A stretch of DNA of 64,000 nt. Origin: Ralstonia sp. NFACC01. Lineage in GTDB: Bacteria > Pseudomonadota > Gammaproteobacteria > Burkholderiales > Burkholderiaceae. Where the stretch lies: positions 235,235 through 299,234 of the forward strand of contig NZ_FOWV01000006.1 of the NCBI RefSeq assembly GCF_900115545.1. The letters are read 5' to 3'. Below, one piece after another: positions 52,942-62,970 of this stretch. Each line of letters starts with the position of its first letter. Positions within the stretch are counted from its first letter, which is position 1. Position numbers and translations under genes: made by a program. A model generated the notes under the pieces. It had not been told where the DNA came from. It was given only the letters and a program-made list of their open reading frames with translations, and ran no database searches.

Positions 52942-53802
52942 TTACAGCCAGTACACCACCACGTACAGGCCCAGCCACACCACGTCCACAAAGTGCCAGT
53001 ACCACGCAGCGCCTTCGAATGCGAAGTGATGCTCCGGCGTGAAGTGGCCCTTGATCACACGCCCTAGCACCACCGACAGCATGATGGCGCCCATGGTCAC
53101 GTGGAAGCCGTGGAAGCCCGTCAGCAGGAAGAACGTCGAACCGTAGATGCCCGACGTCAGCTTCAGGTTCAGTTCGTGATAGGCGTGGATGTACTCGAAC
53201 GCCTGGAAACCCATGAACGTGAAGCCCAGGAGAATCGTCAGCAGCAGGCCCTGGATGACCTGCGCGCGCTTGCCTTCACGCAGCGCATGGTGTGCCCATG
53301 TGAGCGTCACACCCGAAGTCAGCAGCAGCGCCGTGTTGATGGTCGGAATCGGCCACGGGCCCATCGTCGTAAATGGAGCGACCGTGCCGGCCGGCCCAGC
53401 GTTCGGCCACAGCGCGTTGAAGTCAGGCCACAGCAGCTTGTTGTTCAGATCGCCCAGCCACGGCATGGCAATCGTGCGGGCATAGAACAGCGCGCCGAAG
53501 AACGCCGCGAAGAACATCACTTCCGAGAAGATGAACCAGCTCATCGACCAGCGGAACGACGCATCCACGCGGTCGCCGTATTTGCCGGTCTCAGACTCGG
53601 AGATGGCGTCAGCAAACCACGCGCGCAGCACGAAGAGGAACCACAGCAGGCCGACCAGGAACGTCCACGGGGCCCAGGGCTGAGCATTCACCCATGCAGC
53701 GGAGCTCAACAGCACGATCAGCAGGCCGAGGCTTGCCGTAATCGGATGCCGCGACGGCCCGGGCACGAAGTAGTACGGAGCGTTTGCTCGATTCGCACTC
53801 AT
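52942..53802 (-). CDS. ctaE: Cytochrome c oxidase subunit III
   Basis: A 286-residue protein with seven membrane segments. The family motifs include SWFIFSEVMFFAAFFGALFY and the C-terminal HFAFEGAAWYWHFVDVVWLG. It stabilises subunit I of the oxidase. The ATG giving MSANRANAPYYFVPGPSRHP is the family start. It is last in ctaC-ctaD-(small)-ctaG-(DUF2970)-ctaE. Confidence 0.97.
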   Translation of the reverse strand: MSANRANAPYYFVPGPSRHPITASLGLLIVLLSSAAWVNAQPWAPWTFLVGLLWFLFVLRAWFADAISESETGKYGDRVDASFRWSMSWFIFSEVMFFAAFFGALFYARTIAMPWLGDLNNKLLWPDFNALWPNAGPAGTVAPFTTMGPWPIPTINTALLLTSGVTLTWAHHALREGKRAQVIQGLLLTILLGFTFMGFQAFEYIHAYHELNLKLTSGIYGSTFFLLTGFHGFHVTMGAIMLSVVLGRVIKGHFTPEHHFAFEGAAWYWHFVDVVWLGLYVVVYWL

Positions 53803-53892
53803 CTCTTTTTCTCCAGCTCTATTTTTTTTAAGAATCCAATCGATGTTGCCCGGCCCATGCTGCTCGGGCCGTCTCCTCAACCTTCTCAATTC

Positions 53893-54105
53893 TTAACCGA
53901 CTACTGCCCGCACGATCAACAGCAGCACAACGATAAACATGACCGCCGCCAGAATGCCCGCAATGATCACGTGCACGGGATTCAACTGCGCCATGTCACG
54001 GTCATGATCGCGGCCCTTGCGCACACCGAAGAAGGACCAGAACACCGCCTTCATCGTCTGTGCGAATGATGCGCGTCGCTTGGTCGCTTCCTTCAGTTCG
54101 TCCAT
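53893..54105 (-). CDS. DUF2970 domain protein
   Basis: A 70-residue protein with an N-terminal amphipathic part (SFAQTMKAVFWSFFGVRKG), which is the DUF2970 signature, and one C-terminal membrane helix (VIIAGILAAVMFIVVLLLIV). It is placed 4 bp after ctaG and before ctaE, typical of beta-proteobacteria. Function unknown. Confidence 0.85.
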   Translation of the reverse strand: MDELKEATKRRASFAQTMKAVFWSFFGVRKGRDHDRDMAQLNPVHVIIAGILAAVMFIVVLLLIVRAVVG

Positions 54106-54109
54106 GTCC

Positions 54110-54718
54110 TCACGTTCCCTTGTTCGGCATCGCCGGCGCAATAGCCGACGGCGCGTGGATTTCAAAGAAAGTGTAGGACAAGGTGATCGTCTTCACGTCC
54201 TTGGGAAGATCCGGATCAATCACAAACACCACCGGCATCTCACGTGATTCGTTGGCCGTCAGCGTCTGCTGCTTGAAACAAAAACACTCAATCTTTTTGA
54301 AGAACTCGGTTGCCTGCTTGGGCGCGTAACTTGGGATGGCCTGCGCCTCGACCGTACGCCCCTCCTTGTTCACCACCTCGTAGACGATCTGGTTGATCTC
54401 GCCGGGATGCACATCCATGCTGTTCTTCACAGGGCGGAAGCGGAACGGCCCTTGGCTGTTCGAATCGAATTCCACCGTGATCGTGCGCGTCTTGTCGACC
54501 TGCGAATTGCGCAGCGCGCCGCCATCTTCATCCCGTGTGTTCAACACGTTGATGTTCGTAAGCTCGCAGATCTTTTTGTACAGCGGCACCATCGCGTAGC
54601 CGAAGCCGAACATGATCACGACCACAACGGCCAGCTTGCCGAGCATGGACCGGTTGAGGCCGCGCTCGAGGGCTTTGTCGTTTTGGGTCGGATCCGGCTG
54701 CGCCGGTGTCTGGCTCAT
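54110..54718 (-). CDS. ctaG: Cytochrome c oxidase assembly protein CtaG (Cox11)
   Basis: Delivers copper to CuB of subunit I. The 202-residue protein has one N-terminal membrane segment (LGKLAVVVVIMFGFGYAMVPLY) and a periplasmic Ig-like domain with the copper motif CFCF (IECFCFKQQTL). Same strand as and downstream of ctaD. Confidence 0.96.
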   Translation of the reverse strand: MSQTPAQPDPTQNDKALERGLNRSMLGKLAVVVVIMFGFGYAMVPLYKKICELTNINVLNTRDEDGGALRNSQVDKTRTITVEFDSNSQGPFRFRPVKNSMDVHPGEINQIVYEVVNKEGRTVEAQAIPSYAPKQATEFFKKIECFCFKQQTLTANESREMPVVFVIDPDLPKDVKTITLSYTFFEIHAPSAIAPAMPNKGT

Positions 54719-54767
54719 AGAGGTCTCGCGAAATCTCGGTTCAGCGACCAGCGCGTCGCTTGCCCGG

Positions 54768-54899
54768 CTAGCCGCCGAATACCACGCGCTTGAAAATCAC
54801 ACCCAGAAAGAAAACCAACGCGATGGTGCCGAGGATGAGACCCAGACGGCGGTTGGCAGCGCGTTGCTCGGGCGTTGGGCTTTTTTCTGGATTCGACAT
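54768..54899 (-). CDS. Cytochrome oxidase small assembly protein
   Basis: A 43-residue protein: a charged N-terminus (PEKSPTPEQRAANRRLG) and a single membrane helix (LILGTIALVFFLGVIFKRVVF). This small gene between ctaD and ctaG is recurrent in beta-proteobacterial oxidase operons and is annotated as a small assembly protein. It is short, but its position, intact frame and membrane helix support it. Confidence 0.8.
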   Translation of the reverse strand: MSNPEKSPTPEQRAANRRLGLILGTIALVFFLGVIFKRVVFGG

Positions 54900-54960
54900 C
54901 GTTGTCCGGAGGATCACGGAGCCAGCGCCAGTATCGGCAGCCGGCCCCGCGACACCTGCA

Positions 54961-56565
54961 TTACTTGACGTGCGGCGGTTCTTCAAAGGTGTGGAACGGC
55001 GCCGGCGACGGCACGGTCCACTCCAGGCCTTCCGCGCCATCCCACGGCTTGTCGGCGGCCTTCTCGCCACCGCGGTACGACGGCAGCACCACGAAGAAGA
55101 AGAAATACACCTGCATCAGGCCGAAACCCAGTGCACCGATCGACGCCACGGCGTTGAAGTCGGCGAACTGCTGCGGATAGTCGGCATAGCGACGCGGCAT
55201 GCCAGCCAGCCCCAGGAAGTGCATCGGGAAGAACGTGAGGTTGAAGGTGATCATCGAACCCCAGAAGTGGATCTTGCCCCGCGTCTCGCTGTACATGTAG
55301 CCCGACCACTTCGGACCCCAGTAGTAGAAGCCCGCGAACAGCGCGAACAGCGAGCCGGCCACCAGCACGTAGTGGAAGTGCGCCACCACGTAGTAGGTAT
55401 CCTGCAGCTGGATGTCGATCGGGGCCACGGCCAAGATCAGGCCAGTGAAGCCGCCCACCGTGAACACGAAGATGAAGCCGATCGCGAACAGCATCGGCGT
55501 CTCGAACGTCATCGAGCCGCGCCACATCGTGGCCACCCAGTTGAAGATCTTCACGCCGGTCGGCACCGCAATCAGCATCGTCGCGTACATGAAGAACAGC
55601 TGACCGGTGACGGGCATGCCGGTCGTGAACATGTGGTGCGCCCACACGATGAACGACAGGATGGCGATCGACGCCGTGGCGTACACCATCGAGCTGTAGC
55701 CAAACAGCGGCTTGCGCGCGAAGGCCGGCACGATCTGGCTGACGATGCCGAACGCCGGCAAGATCATGATGTACACCTCGGGGTGCCCGAAGAACCAGAA
55801 GATGTGCTGGTACATCACCGGATCACCGCCGCCTGCAGCCGAGAAGAAGCTCGTGCCGAAGTGGCGGTCGGTCAGCACCATGGTGATCGCCCCAGCCAGC
55901 ACCGGCATCACAGCAATCAGCAGGTACGCCGTGATCAGCCACGTCCAGCAGAACATCGGCATCTTCATCAGCGTCATGCCGGGCGCGCGCATGTTCAGGA
56001 TGGTCACGATGATGTTGATCGCGCCCATGATCGACGATGCGCCCATGATGTGGATCGCGAAGATCGCCATGTCCATGCCCGGGCCCATCTGGACCGACAG
56101 CGGTGCATAGAGCGTCCAGCCGGCAGCCGTGGCGCCGCCCGGTGCGAAGAATGAGCCCACCAGCAGCAGCGCCGCAGGCGGCAACAGCCAGAAGCTGAAG
56201 TTGTTCATCCGCGCAAAGGCCATGTCGGACGCGCCGACCTGCAGCGGGATCATCCAGTTCGCAAAGCCCACGAAGGCCGGCATGATCGCGCCGAACACCA
56301 TGATCAGGCCGTGCAGCGTGGTGAACTGGTTGAACAGCTCCGGATGGAAGAACTGCAAGCCGGGCTGGAACAGCTCAAGGCGGATCAGCAGGGCCAGCGT
56401 GCCGCCCGAAAGCAGCATCATGAAAGAGAACAGCAGGTACAGCGTACCGATGTCCTTGTGGTTGGTCGCAAACAGCCAACGGCGCCAGCCGTGCGGATGG
56501 TCGTGCGCGTGGTCGTCTCCATGACCGTGCGCGTGATCTTGCGGGTGCGTAACAGCGGTGCTCAT
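54961..56565 (-). CDS. ctaD: Cytochrome c oxidase subunit I
   Basis: The catalytic subunit (534 residues, 12 membrane segments) that binds heme a, heme a3 and CuB. Clear motifs include [17 protein letters not shown] with the His-Tyr crosslink region, [10 protein letters not shown] (CuB histidines) and VAHFHYVL near the heme ligands. The N-terminus has a histidine/aspartate-rich stretch ([16 protein letters not shown]) that could bind metal. It follows ctaC by 41 bp. Confidence 0.98.
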   Translation of the reverse strand: MSTAVTHPQDHAHGHGDDHAHDHPHGWRRWLFATNHKDIGTLYLLFSFMMLLSGGTLALLIRLELFQPGLQFFHPELFNQFTTLHGLIMVFGAIMPAFVGFANWMIPLQVGASDMAFARMNNFSFWLLPPAALLLVGSFFAPGGATAAGWTLYAPLSVQMGPGMDMAIFAIHIMGASSIMGAINIIVTILNMRAPGMTLMKMPMFCWTWLITAYLLIAVMPVLAGAITMVLTDRHFGTSFFSAAGGGDPVMYQHIFWFFGHPEVYIMILPAFGIVSQIVPAFARKPLFGYSSMVYATASIAILSFIVWAHHMFTTGMPVTGQLFFMYATMLIAVPTGVKIFNWVATMWRGSMTFETPMLFAIGFIFVFTVGGFTGLILAVAPIDIQLQDTYYVVAHFHYVLVAGSLFALFAGFYYWGPKWSGYMYSETRGKIHFWGSMITFNLTFFPMHFLGLAGMPRRYADYPQQFADFNAVASIGALGFGLMQVYFFFFVVLPSYRGGEKAADKPWDGAEGLEWTVPSPAPFHTFEEPPHVK

Positions 56566-56606
56566 CGAGGAACTCCTAGGGTTCGGTTCGTCACGCAGAC
56601 GATCAA

Positions 56607-57863
56607 TCAGCCAGCGTTGCGGTCTTCGGCCGCATTCGCTTGTTGGGACGCCACCTTGCCGGCGGATTCAGTTGCAGCGGTCTTGGCACTGCCACCTTCG
56701 GGCATCTTGCCGCCGCGCGCATCCTTCACTTGCGTCGGCTGCAGCAGGTCACCGGTGTGGTTGCCCCAGTGGTTGCGCTCGTAAGTGATGACGGAAGCGA
56801 TTTCGACATCGTTCAGTGCCGAAGCCCAAGGCGGCATGGCGCCCTTGCCGTGCAGCACGATGCCAACGTGGTCAGCCAGCGGGCCATTGGCGATCTTCGA
56901 ACCATCAAGCGCCGGGAACGGACCGCCGCCCTTGCCGTTCGGCTGATGGCAGACCGCGCAGTTGGCGGTGTAGACCTTCTCGCCGCGCGACTTCAGCTCT
57001 TCAAGCGTGTAGGTCTTGTTCGGGTCATCGGCCTTGGCGGCCATTTCCTTTTTCTTGCCGTCGACCCACTTGGTGTAGTCGTCCTGCGAAAGCACGCGCA
57101 CGACGATCGGCATGAACGCATGTTCCTTGCCGCACAGTTCAGCGCACTGGCCGCGATACACGCCGACCTTCTCAGCCTTGAACCATGCGTCACGCACGAA
57201 GCCCGGAATCGCATCCTGCTTCACGCCAAACGCCGGAATCATCCACGAATGGATCACGTCGTTGGCGGTCGTGACGATGCGCACCTTGCGGTTGACCGGC
57301 ACGACCAGTTCATTATCGACTTCGATCAGGTACGTGTTCGACTTGGGCGCCTGGTTGTTGATCTGGTCACGGGGCGTGGTCAGCGTGGAGAGGAACGAGA
57401 TGCCCTCGCCTTCGCCCTTCAGGTAGTCGTAACCCCACTTCCACTGGTAGCCGGTGGCCTTGATGGTGAGGTCAGAATTGGTGGTGTCCTTCATTGCGAC
57501 CACAGCCTTGGTAGCCGGCAGCGCCATCCCGATCACGATCAGGAACGGCACGATGGTCCAGATGATTTCAACCGTGGTGCTTTCGTGGAACGTCGCCGGT
57601 TTGTGGCCGACCGACTTACGGTGCTTGAAAATGGAGTAGAACATCACCCCGAATACACCGATGAAGATCACGATACAGATGATCAGCATCATCCAGTGCA
57701 GCCAATGGATCTCGGCGGCGATCTTGGTGACCGGGGGCGCGAGATTGAGCTGCCGCACTGCGGGGCCGCCCGGCATGTCTTCCACTGCCAGGGCCGTTTG
57801 ACTGAGGGCGAGGAGAGAGCCTGCCGCCAGCAAACTTGCCAATGTCTTATTCAACATTTTCAT
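56607..57863 (-). CDS. ctaC: Cytochrome c oxidase subunit II with fused cytochrome c domain (caa3 type)
   Basis: A 418-residue subunit: signal peptide ([16 protein letters not shown]), two membrane helices, and a periplasmic cupredoxin domain with the CuA site [15 protein letters not shown]-terminal cytochrome c domain follows (heme motif CAVCH and a methionine ligand region GKGAMPPW). The fusion makes this a caa3-type oxidase. The tail after residue ~385 is Lys/Ala/Glu-rich. It is first of the oxidase genes; the nearest promoter seen is at 58392-58420. Confidence 0.97.
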   Translation of the reverse strand: MKMLNKTLASLLAAGSLLALSQTALAVEDMPGGPAVRQLNLAPPVTKIAAEIHWLHWMMLIICIVIFIGVFGVMFYSIFKHRKSVGHKPATFHESTTVEIIWTIVPFLIVIGMALPATKAVVAMKDTTNSDLTIKATGYQWKWGYDYLKGEGEGISFLSTLTTPRDQINNQAPKSNTYLIEVDNELVVPVNRKVRIVTTANDVIHSWMIPAFGVKQDAIPGFVRDAWFKAEKVGVYRGQCAELCGKEHAFMPIVVRVLSQDDYTKWVDGKKKEMAAKADDPNKTYTLEELKSRGEKVYTANCAVCHQPNGKGGGPFPALDGSKIANGPLADHVGIVLHGKGAMPPWASALNDVEIASVITYERNHWGNHTGDLLQPTQVKDARGGKMPEGGSAKTAATESAGKVASQQANAAEDRNAG

Positions 57864-57991
57864 TTTTTATCTACCCAATTGACAGATTCCACTCTGCCCC
57901 GGTGCGCGGCTCATGAGACCTGGGTTGGTTGCCCGTGTCCCAAACACCGGGAAAGCTCGTCCGCAAGCTTGCGCCGCCTGACGCTCACCTG

Positions 57992-58297
57992 CTAGATCAC
58001 GAGCCGGCCGTCTTCCAGCCAGACTTGCCCGTAATCGGAGGCGTGGCGGGCATAGTACAGCAATGCCCATCCGAGAATCGCGACCTCCAGCCCCGCGTCA
58101 GGCAACACCAATCACGCGCATTGCCAGACAGAAAACCAAGCGATTACGAACGGGGGAATGACAACCAAGGGGGTGGACCAGCCAATCTGGCGGGTTGAAA
58201 GCGAGCAGTTTCGCTTCATGAGCCAGTTCTTGCGCGGCGATTCCGAGATGGTGGACGCGCCGCATGCTGGGTGGAGCGCGGTTTCAATGTCGTGCAT
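57992..58297 (-). pseudogene. Degraded DUF2244 membrane-protein gene
   Basis: Reading from the ATG at 58297, 61 codons give a DUF2244-like start (WLMKRNCSLSTRQIGW, first membrane segment PLVVIPPFVIAWFSVW). An in-frame TGA follows at 58114-58112. The same frame then continues for 39 codons with recognisable family sequence (DAGLEVAILGWALLYYARHA, then DYGQVWLEDGRLVI) before TAG at 57994. The normal C-terminal half of the family is missing. One nonsense codon plus loss of the tail points to a decaying gene. It occupies the usual slot between ctaC and the methyltransferase. The rest of the 57864-58490 gap holds only the promoter listed next. Confidence 0.75.
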
Positions 58298-58391
58298 TGA
58301 ACCACTCCTGCCTCGGATGCATACCCGAACGGTTCGCCCGTGGCAAAAAACGGGATAGGCCTTTGGGGGGACTGCTGCGACAAACTGGCGC

Positions 58392-58420
58392 ATTATATGG
58401 CCGCGATTGACCCCAAACAA
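58392..58420 (-). promoter_or_regulatory. Sigma-70 promoter reading toward the oxidase operon
   Basis: On the minus strand: TTGTTT (58420-58415), 17 bp, perfect TATAAT (58397-58392). The start would be near 58385, upstream of the broken DUF2244 gene and ctaC; no terminator is visible between it and ctaC. Confidence 0.7.
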
Positions 58421-58490
58421 GGTAAAGCGCCTTTATGCAAGTCCCGGCTTGACAAGGTGCGCCAATGCCGTTTTCGCATTAAAAAACATC

Positions 58491-59432
58491 TCAGGCGCGC
58501 GGTTTGCGGCCGATCTGATCGATCGGAATCATGGCTCTCCCCTCCTCGTCCAGCGCCTGCCGCTGGGTCGGCGCAAGCTTCCAGGCGTGGCCGTAAACGA
58601 TTTCGAAGGTGAGCGGTATCAGTCCGTCGGGATTGCGTTGCGCATCCAGTGCGTCGAATAGCTGCTGGCGCCAGCGCGGCGTGTGCAGACCGGCGCCAGC
58701 AAGGCCGCGGCCTGCTTCGTCCGTCAAGCCAGCCATACCGCCAAGCAAATGCACATCGGCCAGCAGCGCCTGCGGCGTTTCGTAGGTGATTGTGAGCTGT
58801 TCCATGTCCATGACGGGCGTGGACCAGCGGCTGTGCACCAGCATGTCGCCAATGTCGTGCATATCGACAAAGCGCAGCGTATGGACACCCGCGTCGATGC
58901 CGGCCAAGGCACTGCGCAGCTCGCGCAAGGTGTCGGGGCCGAACAGGCTGAACATCAGTAGGCCGCCTTCCGTGGTGATGCGGTGCCATTCCGGAAAGAT
59001 CGCGTGCGGCGCCGGGTCCCAGTGCAGCGCTAGGTTCGACCACAGCAGATCGAATGACGCGTCGGCAAACGGCAGCGCGCGGAAATCCGCCTGGGCAAAA
59101 TCAAAGACCGGTCGCTTCTTCAGCAGCCGGCCGAGCCACCCCGCATCGGTGCGCTGCGGATCGAGTTTCTGCGCTTGCGCCAGCATGGCGGACGACCAGT
59201 CGATCCCGCAAATCTGCGCGTCCGGATATTGCGCGCGCAGTACTGCCAGGCCTTGTCCCAGGCCGCAACCCAAATCCAGCGCACGCGCAGGCGTGGCTTT
59301 GATGTAGGACAGCCGGTCCTGCATGCGACTGCCCACTTCGCGCAGCAGGAAATCCACGTCGGCGAAACGCGCGGCGCGGCGATCAAAGGCGCGCCGCAAG
59401 GCGGCAGGACGGGCAAGAGCGGGATCAGACAT
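58491..59432 (-). CDS. SAM-dependent methyltransferase (BioC-like)
   Basis: A 313-residue class I methyltransferase with motif I ALDLGCGLGQGLAVL, the acidic motif II DWSSAMLAQAQ and a motif IV region FDLLWSNLALHWDP. The N-terminal FDRRAARFADVDFLLREVG resembles BioC (malonyl-ACP methyltransferase of biotin synthesis), but no other bio gene is nearby, so the substrate is uncertain. Divergent from comF. Confidence 0.85.
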   Translation of the reverse strand: MSDPALARPAALRRAFDRRAARFADVDFLLREVGSRMQDRLSYIKATPARALDLGCGLGQGLAVLRAQYPDAQICGIDWSSAMLAQAQKLDPQRTDAGWLGRLLKKRPVFDFAQADFRALPFADASFDLLWSNLALHWDPAPHAIFPEWHRITTEGGLLMFSLFGPDTLRELRSALAGIDAGVHTLRFVDMHDIGDMLVHSRWSTPVMDMEQLTITYETPQALLADVHLLGGMAGLTDEAGRGLAGAGLHTPRWRQQLFDALDAQRNPDGLIPLTFEIVYGHAWKLAPTQRQALDEEGRAMIPIDQIGRKPRA

Positions 59433-59540
59433 CGACAAGGCGGGACGGAATACTGCGGTTGCCAAGTATACCGGCCCGCAGTTTGAGGCGCCGTCCGATA
59501 GCGCAGCGGCCGCAAATCGGCTTGGATAGTGGCTTTTTGC

Positions 59541-60263
59541 ATGCATAAACACGCGTTATCGGCATGGTTTCGCACCGGCCTGCGTCATCTGTTGCCGTGC
59601 GCCTGCGCGCTGTGCGGCGCGGTGCAGGGCGGCTTGGTGTGCACGGGCTGCACGAGCGATCTGGCGCCGCAGTTGCACAGGCGGCGCTGCATCCAATGCG
59701 CCATTGCGCTGGAAGCGCGGCACGCCGCCCGACATTGCCGCACTTGTTTAGCCGGTGCGCCCGACTTTGACGCGACCATCGTCATTGCCGACTACGACTG
59801 GCCGCTTGACCACCTTGTCACCGGATTGAAATTTCGGGCGCAATTGCCGTTGGCGGCTTGGTTGGCGCACCAATTGGGCAACGCACTCGCCGCTGCGCCG
59901 GGCGACTTGCCGGACGTGCTGCTGCCGGTGCCGCTCTCGCCTGCACGCCTGCGCTCGCGCGGCTACAACCAGGCGTGGGAAATTGCCCGCCGGCTGGCGC
60001 GCCAGTTGGACATTCCCGGTCATGCGAATGCCCTGCACCGTGTGCGCGACAACCCCGCGCAGGCCATGCTGGACCGCGCCGAACGGCTGACTAACCTGCA
60101 CGGTGCATTCGTTGTCGCCGAACCTGCGCGCATCGCGGGGCGCCATGTCGGCGTCGTCGACGATGTGATGACCACCGGCACGACCCTCGGCGAGATCGCC
60201 ACGCAACTCAAACGCGCCGGCGCCACCCGCGTCACCAACGTTGTCGCCTTGCGCACGCCCTGA
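59541..60263 (+). CDS. comF: ComF family phosphoribosyltransferase-like protein
   Basis: A 240-residue protein. The N-terminal zinc-binding region has two cysteine clusters (CACALCGAVQGGLVCTGC and CIQCAI...CRTC). A PRTase fold follows, with the PRPP-loop-like VGVVDDVMTTGTTLGE. ComF proteins take part in DNA uptake in competent bacteria; the exact reaction is unknown. The ATG at 59541 is preferred over a GTG four codons earlier. Confidence 0.9.
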   Translation: MHKHALSAWFRTGLRHLLPCACALCGAVQGGLVCTGCTSDLAPQLHRRRCIQCAIALEARHAARHCRTCLAGAPDFDATIVIADYDWPLDHLVTGLKFRAQLPLAAWLAHQLGNALAAAPGDLPDVLLPVPLSPARLRSRGYNQAWEIARRLARQLDIPGHANALHRVRDNPAQAMLDRAERLTNLHGAFVVAEPARIAGRHVGVVDDVMTTGTTLGEIATQLKRAGATRVTNVVALRTP

Positions 60264-60374
60264 TTCCGTGCTTATGCGACATTGTGTCGCGCCACTTATG
60301 CCAAGCTGTGGCGGGGTGACAACCCTTCCCAATGTGGATAAGCTCGCCGCCGAAATTCCTCCTGCCGCCCGATC

Positions 60375-60845
60375 ATGTTCAACGTCGTCCTTGTCGAGCC
60401 CGAAATCCCGCCCAACACGGGCAATGTGATCCGCCTGTGCGCCAACACGGGCGCCCAGCTGCATCTGATCGAACCGTTGGGTTTTCCGCTCGAAGATGCC
60501 CGGATGCGCCGCGCGGGGCTCGACTATCACGAGTACGCGACGATGCGCGTGCATGCCGATTGGGACGCCTTTCTGCGCGATGCGCAGCCCGATCCCACGC
60601 GCATGTTCGCGCTCACCACGCGCGGCTCGACGCCGTTTGCCAGCATGGCGTTCCAGCCGGGCGACTGGTTTGTCTTCGGATCGGAAACGCGCGGGTTGTC
60701 GGAAGAGCGGCGCGAGTGGTTTCCCGCTTCGCAGCGGATTCGCCTGCCGATGCGGCCGGACAACCGCAGCCTAAATCTATCGAACACGGTGGCGGTGGTG
60801 GTGTTCGAAGCGTGGCGGCAGAACGGGTTCGCGGGCGGCGCCTGA
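60375..60845 (+). CDS. trmL: tRNA (cytidine(34)-2'-O)-methyltransferase TrmL
   Basis: A 156-residue SPOUT methyltransferase that modifies the wobble base of tRNA-Leu. The start MFNVVLVEPEIPPNTGNVIR and the knot motifs (FGSETRGL and IRLPMRPDNRSLNLSNTVAV) are diagnostic. It follows comF by 111 bp and is convergent with gpsA. Confidence 0.95.
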   Translation: MFNVVLVEPEIPPNTGNVIRLCANTGAQLHLIEPLGFPLEDARMRRAGLDYHEYATMRVHADWDAFLRDAQPDPTRMFALTTRGSTPFASMAFQPGDWFVFGSETRGLSEERREWFPASQRIRLPMRPDNRSLNLSNTVAVVVFEAWRQNGFAGGA

Positions 60846-60878
60846 TTCAGACCAAACGCACCGTTGATTGCGACGTGG

Positions 60879-61895
60879 CTAGCGTGCCGATTCGGATTTG
60901 GCGTCGCGCTGCAGCAGACGCTCGACCGCTTTCGCAGCAGGAAGCCCTTCGAACAGGACTTCGCAGACGGTAAAGGTAATCGGCATATCCACGCCCTTGG
61001 CGCGCGCAAGCGCCGCCACCGCCCGCGCACAACGCACGCCCTCTGCAACGTGACCCAGGCTGTGGAGGATGTCGTTCAGCGTGCGGCCCTGCGCGAGCTG
61101 CATCCCGACCGTGCGATTGCGTGACAGGTCGCCGGTGGCGGTCAACAGCAGATCGCCCATGCCGGTCAGCCCCATGAAGGTTTCCGGTCGACCGCCGAGC
61201 GCCAAACCCAGGCGCGTCATCTCGGCCAGCCCGCGCGTCACCAGTGCGGCACGCGCGTTCAACCCCAGGCCCAGGCCATCGGCGGCGCCTGTCGCAATGG
61301 CCAGTACGTTCTTCACGGCGCCGCCGACTTCCACGCCGACAAGGTCATCGCTGGCGTACACGCGCATCGCGTGATGGTGAAAGCCCCGCTGCGTGAGCTT
61401 GCACAGCGCCTCGCTGGTGGAGGCGACGGTCATGGCGCACGGCAAACCCTGCGCGACTTCCTTGGCGAAACTCGGCCCCGACAGCACACCGACAGCAAGG
61501 TCGGTACGGCCCGACGCCTTCAGCACATCGGCGACGATGGCGTGCGGCAGTGCGCTGGTCTCAGGGTCGAAACCCTTGCATAGCCAGATCACGTTGCGCA
61601 CACCGCCGTGTGCCGCAATCGTGCGCGTCAGGTCGGCGAGCCCGGCGACGGGTGAAGCGATGACGGCGAGCGCATCATCGCCCGCGGCATGGTCGAGCGC
61701 GGCTTGCAAATCAGCAGAAAAACGCAACGACGCCTGCAGCGTCATGCCCGGCAAATACGGCGCGTTGATGTGCGTGGCGGCCATCTGCGTGACAAGCTTT
61801 GCGTCACGCCCCCACAGCACGACGTCGTGCGATTGCGCGGCGTGGCTGGCCAGGGCAGTGCCCCAGGCACCGGCACCCAAAACGGAAATTCGCAT
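60879..61895 (-). CDS. gpsA: Glycerol-3-phosphate dehydrogenase [NAD(P)+]
   Basis: Makes sn-glycerol 3-phosphate for phospholipid synthesis. The 338-residue protein starts with the dinucleotide fold [16 protein letters not shown]. The catalytic lysine is in [15 protein letters not shown], and the C-terminal substrate signature is also present. Adjacent to secB and grxC, the common secB-gpsA neighbourhood. An alternative ATG lies five codons upstream (61910). Confidence 0.96.
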   Translation of the reverse strand: MRISVLGAGAWGTALASHAAQSHDVVLWGRDAKLVTQMAATHINAPYLPGMTLQASLRFSADLQAALDHAAGDDALAVIASPVAGLADLTRTIAAHGGVRNVIWLCKGFDPETSALPHAIVADVLKASGRTDLAVGVLSGPSFAKEVAQGLPCAMTVASTSEALCKLTQRGFHHHAMRVYASDDLVGVEVGGAVKNVLAIATGAADGLGLGLNARAALVTRGLAEMTRLGLALGGRPETFMGLTGMGDLLLTATGDLSRNRTVGMQLAQGRTLNDILHSLGHVAEGVRCARAVAALARAKGVDMPITFTVCEVLFEGLPAAKAVERLLQRDAKSESAR

Positions 61896-61942
61896 GCGCG
61901 TGTTCAGCATCGGTCAGGCAAAGGTCGAGCAACAGGTCGGGC

Positions 61943-61979
61943 AAAAAAAAGCCCGCGCAAGCGTGCGGCTGGCGCGGGC
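61943..61979 (-). terminator. Intrinsic terminator after secB (minus strand)
   Basis: The stem GCCCGCGC / GCGCGGGC with an eight-U tail on the minus strand, between secB and gpsA. gpsA would need read-through or its own promoter. Confidence 0.85.
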
Positions 61980-62002
61980 GTCTGGCGCAGTGCGCCTCGT
62001 AC

Positions 62003-62521
62003 TTAGTGGGTGGCCTTCGAGCCGTCCGGCATCACCAGACCAGCGCCGCCGGCTTGGCCTTGCTGCTCCATGGCAGCGGCCAGGCGTTGTTCGTACAGCG
62101 CCTGGAAGTTGATCTCGGCCAGGTGGATCGGCTGGAAGCCCGCACGGCCGATGGTGTCGGCAATGTTCGAGCGCAGGTACGGGTACACGATGGTCGGGCA
62201 GGCGATGCCCAGCAGCGGGTCCATCTGTTCGGCCGGCACGTTGCGAATGTCGAAGATGCCCGCTTGCTTGGCTTCCACCAGGAACGCGACCTTCTCTTGC
62301 ACCTTGGTCGTCACCGTACCGATGACAGTCACTTCAAACACGCCTTCCGCCAGTTGCGAAGCGGCGACATCCACCTGCACTTCCACAGACGGCTGTTCCT
62401 GCTCGAGGAAGATGTGCGGCGAGTTCGGTTGTTCCAGCGACAGGTCCTTCAGATAGACGCGCTGGATGTTGAAGAACGGCTGGCCATCCTGGCCCGGTTG
62501 CTGCTGTTGCTGGTCGCTCAT
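62003..62521 (-). CDS. secB: Protein-export chaperone SecB
   Basis: A 172-residue tetrameric chaperone that keeps preproteins unfolded and hands them to SecA. The SecB core ([20 protein letters not shown]; later [19 protein letters not shown]) is intact. The N-terminus has a glutamine-rich start ([14 protein letters not shown]). Followed by a strong terminator. Confidence 0.97.
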   Translation of the reverse strand: MSDQQQQQPGQDGQPFFNIQRVYLKDLSLEQPNSPHIFLEQEQPSVEVQVDVAASQLAEGVFEVTVIGTVTTKVQEKVAFLVEAKQAGIFDIRNVPAEQMDPLLGIACPTIVYPYLRSNIADTIGRAGFQPIHLAEINFQALYEQRLAAAMEQQGQAGGAGLVMPDGSKATH

Positions 62522-62632
62522 GACTCGCCTTCAAATGGGATGTGGTCAGTGCTTGGCGGAAGCGTCCGCCGCGCAAGACGCGTATGGTACATGACCAAAT
62601 GGAGCCCGCTATGAGAGCCGGCCCAAAAGTAC

Positions 62633-62659
62633 AACGCCCGGTCTAAGCCGGGCGTTTTT
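62633..62659. terminator. Hairpin terminator between grxC and secB
   Basis: The 9-bp stem AACGCCCGG / CCGGGCGTT with a 6-nt loop. The T-run is on the plus strand; on the minus strand, where grxC would need it, the tail is weak. Confidence 0.6.
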
Positions 62660-62694
62660 GTGTGGTGCGCAGGTCGCCAGATCGGGCCGCCGAA

Positions 62695-62952
62695 TCAGGC
62701 AGCCAGCAACGGAACCAAGCCACCCTCGCGGTCCAGCGCAGACAGATCATCGAAGCCGCCGATGTGGCGCTCGTCGATATAAATCTGTGGAACCGTGCGG
62801 CGATTCGTACGCGTCATCATCTCTTCGCGCTTGCCGGGTTCGCGATCGATCAGGATCTTTTCGATCTGCTCGACACCGCGCTGCTTCAGGAGTCGTTCCG
62901 CTGCCACACAATAGGGGCAGACGGTGGTGCTGTACATGACCACGTGCGCCAT
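62695..62952 (-). CDS. grxC: Glutaredoxin 3
   Basis: An 85-residue glutathione-dependent disulfide reductase with active site CPYC (TVCPYCVAAERLL) and the glutathione-binding TVPQIYIDERHIGG. Encoded 18 bp after the rhodanese gene and followed by secB, as in many proteobacteria. Confidence 0.96.
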   Translation of the reverse strand: MAHVVMYSTTVCPYCVAAERLLKQRGVEQIEKILIDREPGKREEMMTRTNRRTVPQIYIDERHIGGFDDLSALDREGGLVPLLAA

Positions 62953-62970
62953 AACTTCAACCTCGTATCT

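Noticed and set aside
54790-56154. 454-codon open frame antisense to ctaD
   Set aside because: Same shadow effect; composition is His/Arg/Glu-rich and the opposite strand encodes a complete subunit I.
58112-58114. In-frame TGA in the DUF2244 gene read as selenocysteine
   Set aside because: No SECIS-like hairpin was seen after it, DUF2244 is not a selenoprotein family to my knowledge, and the C-terminal half is also missing.
57929-58198. 89-codon plus-strand open frame in the oxidase upstream region
   Set aside because: It lies antisense to the DUF2244 remnant, has no domain and no ribosome-binding site.
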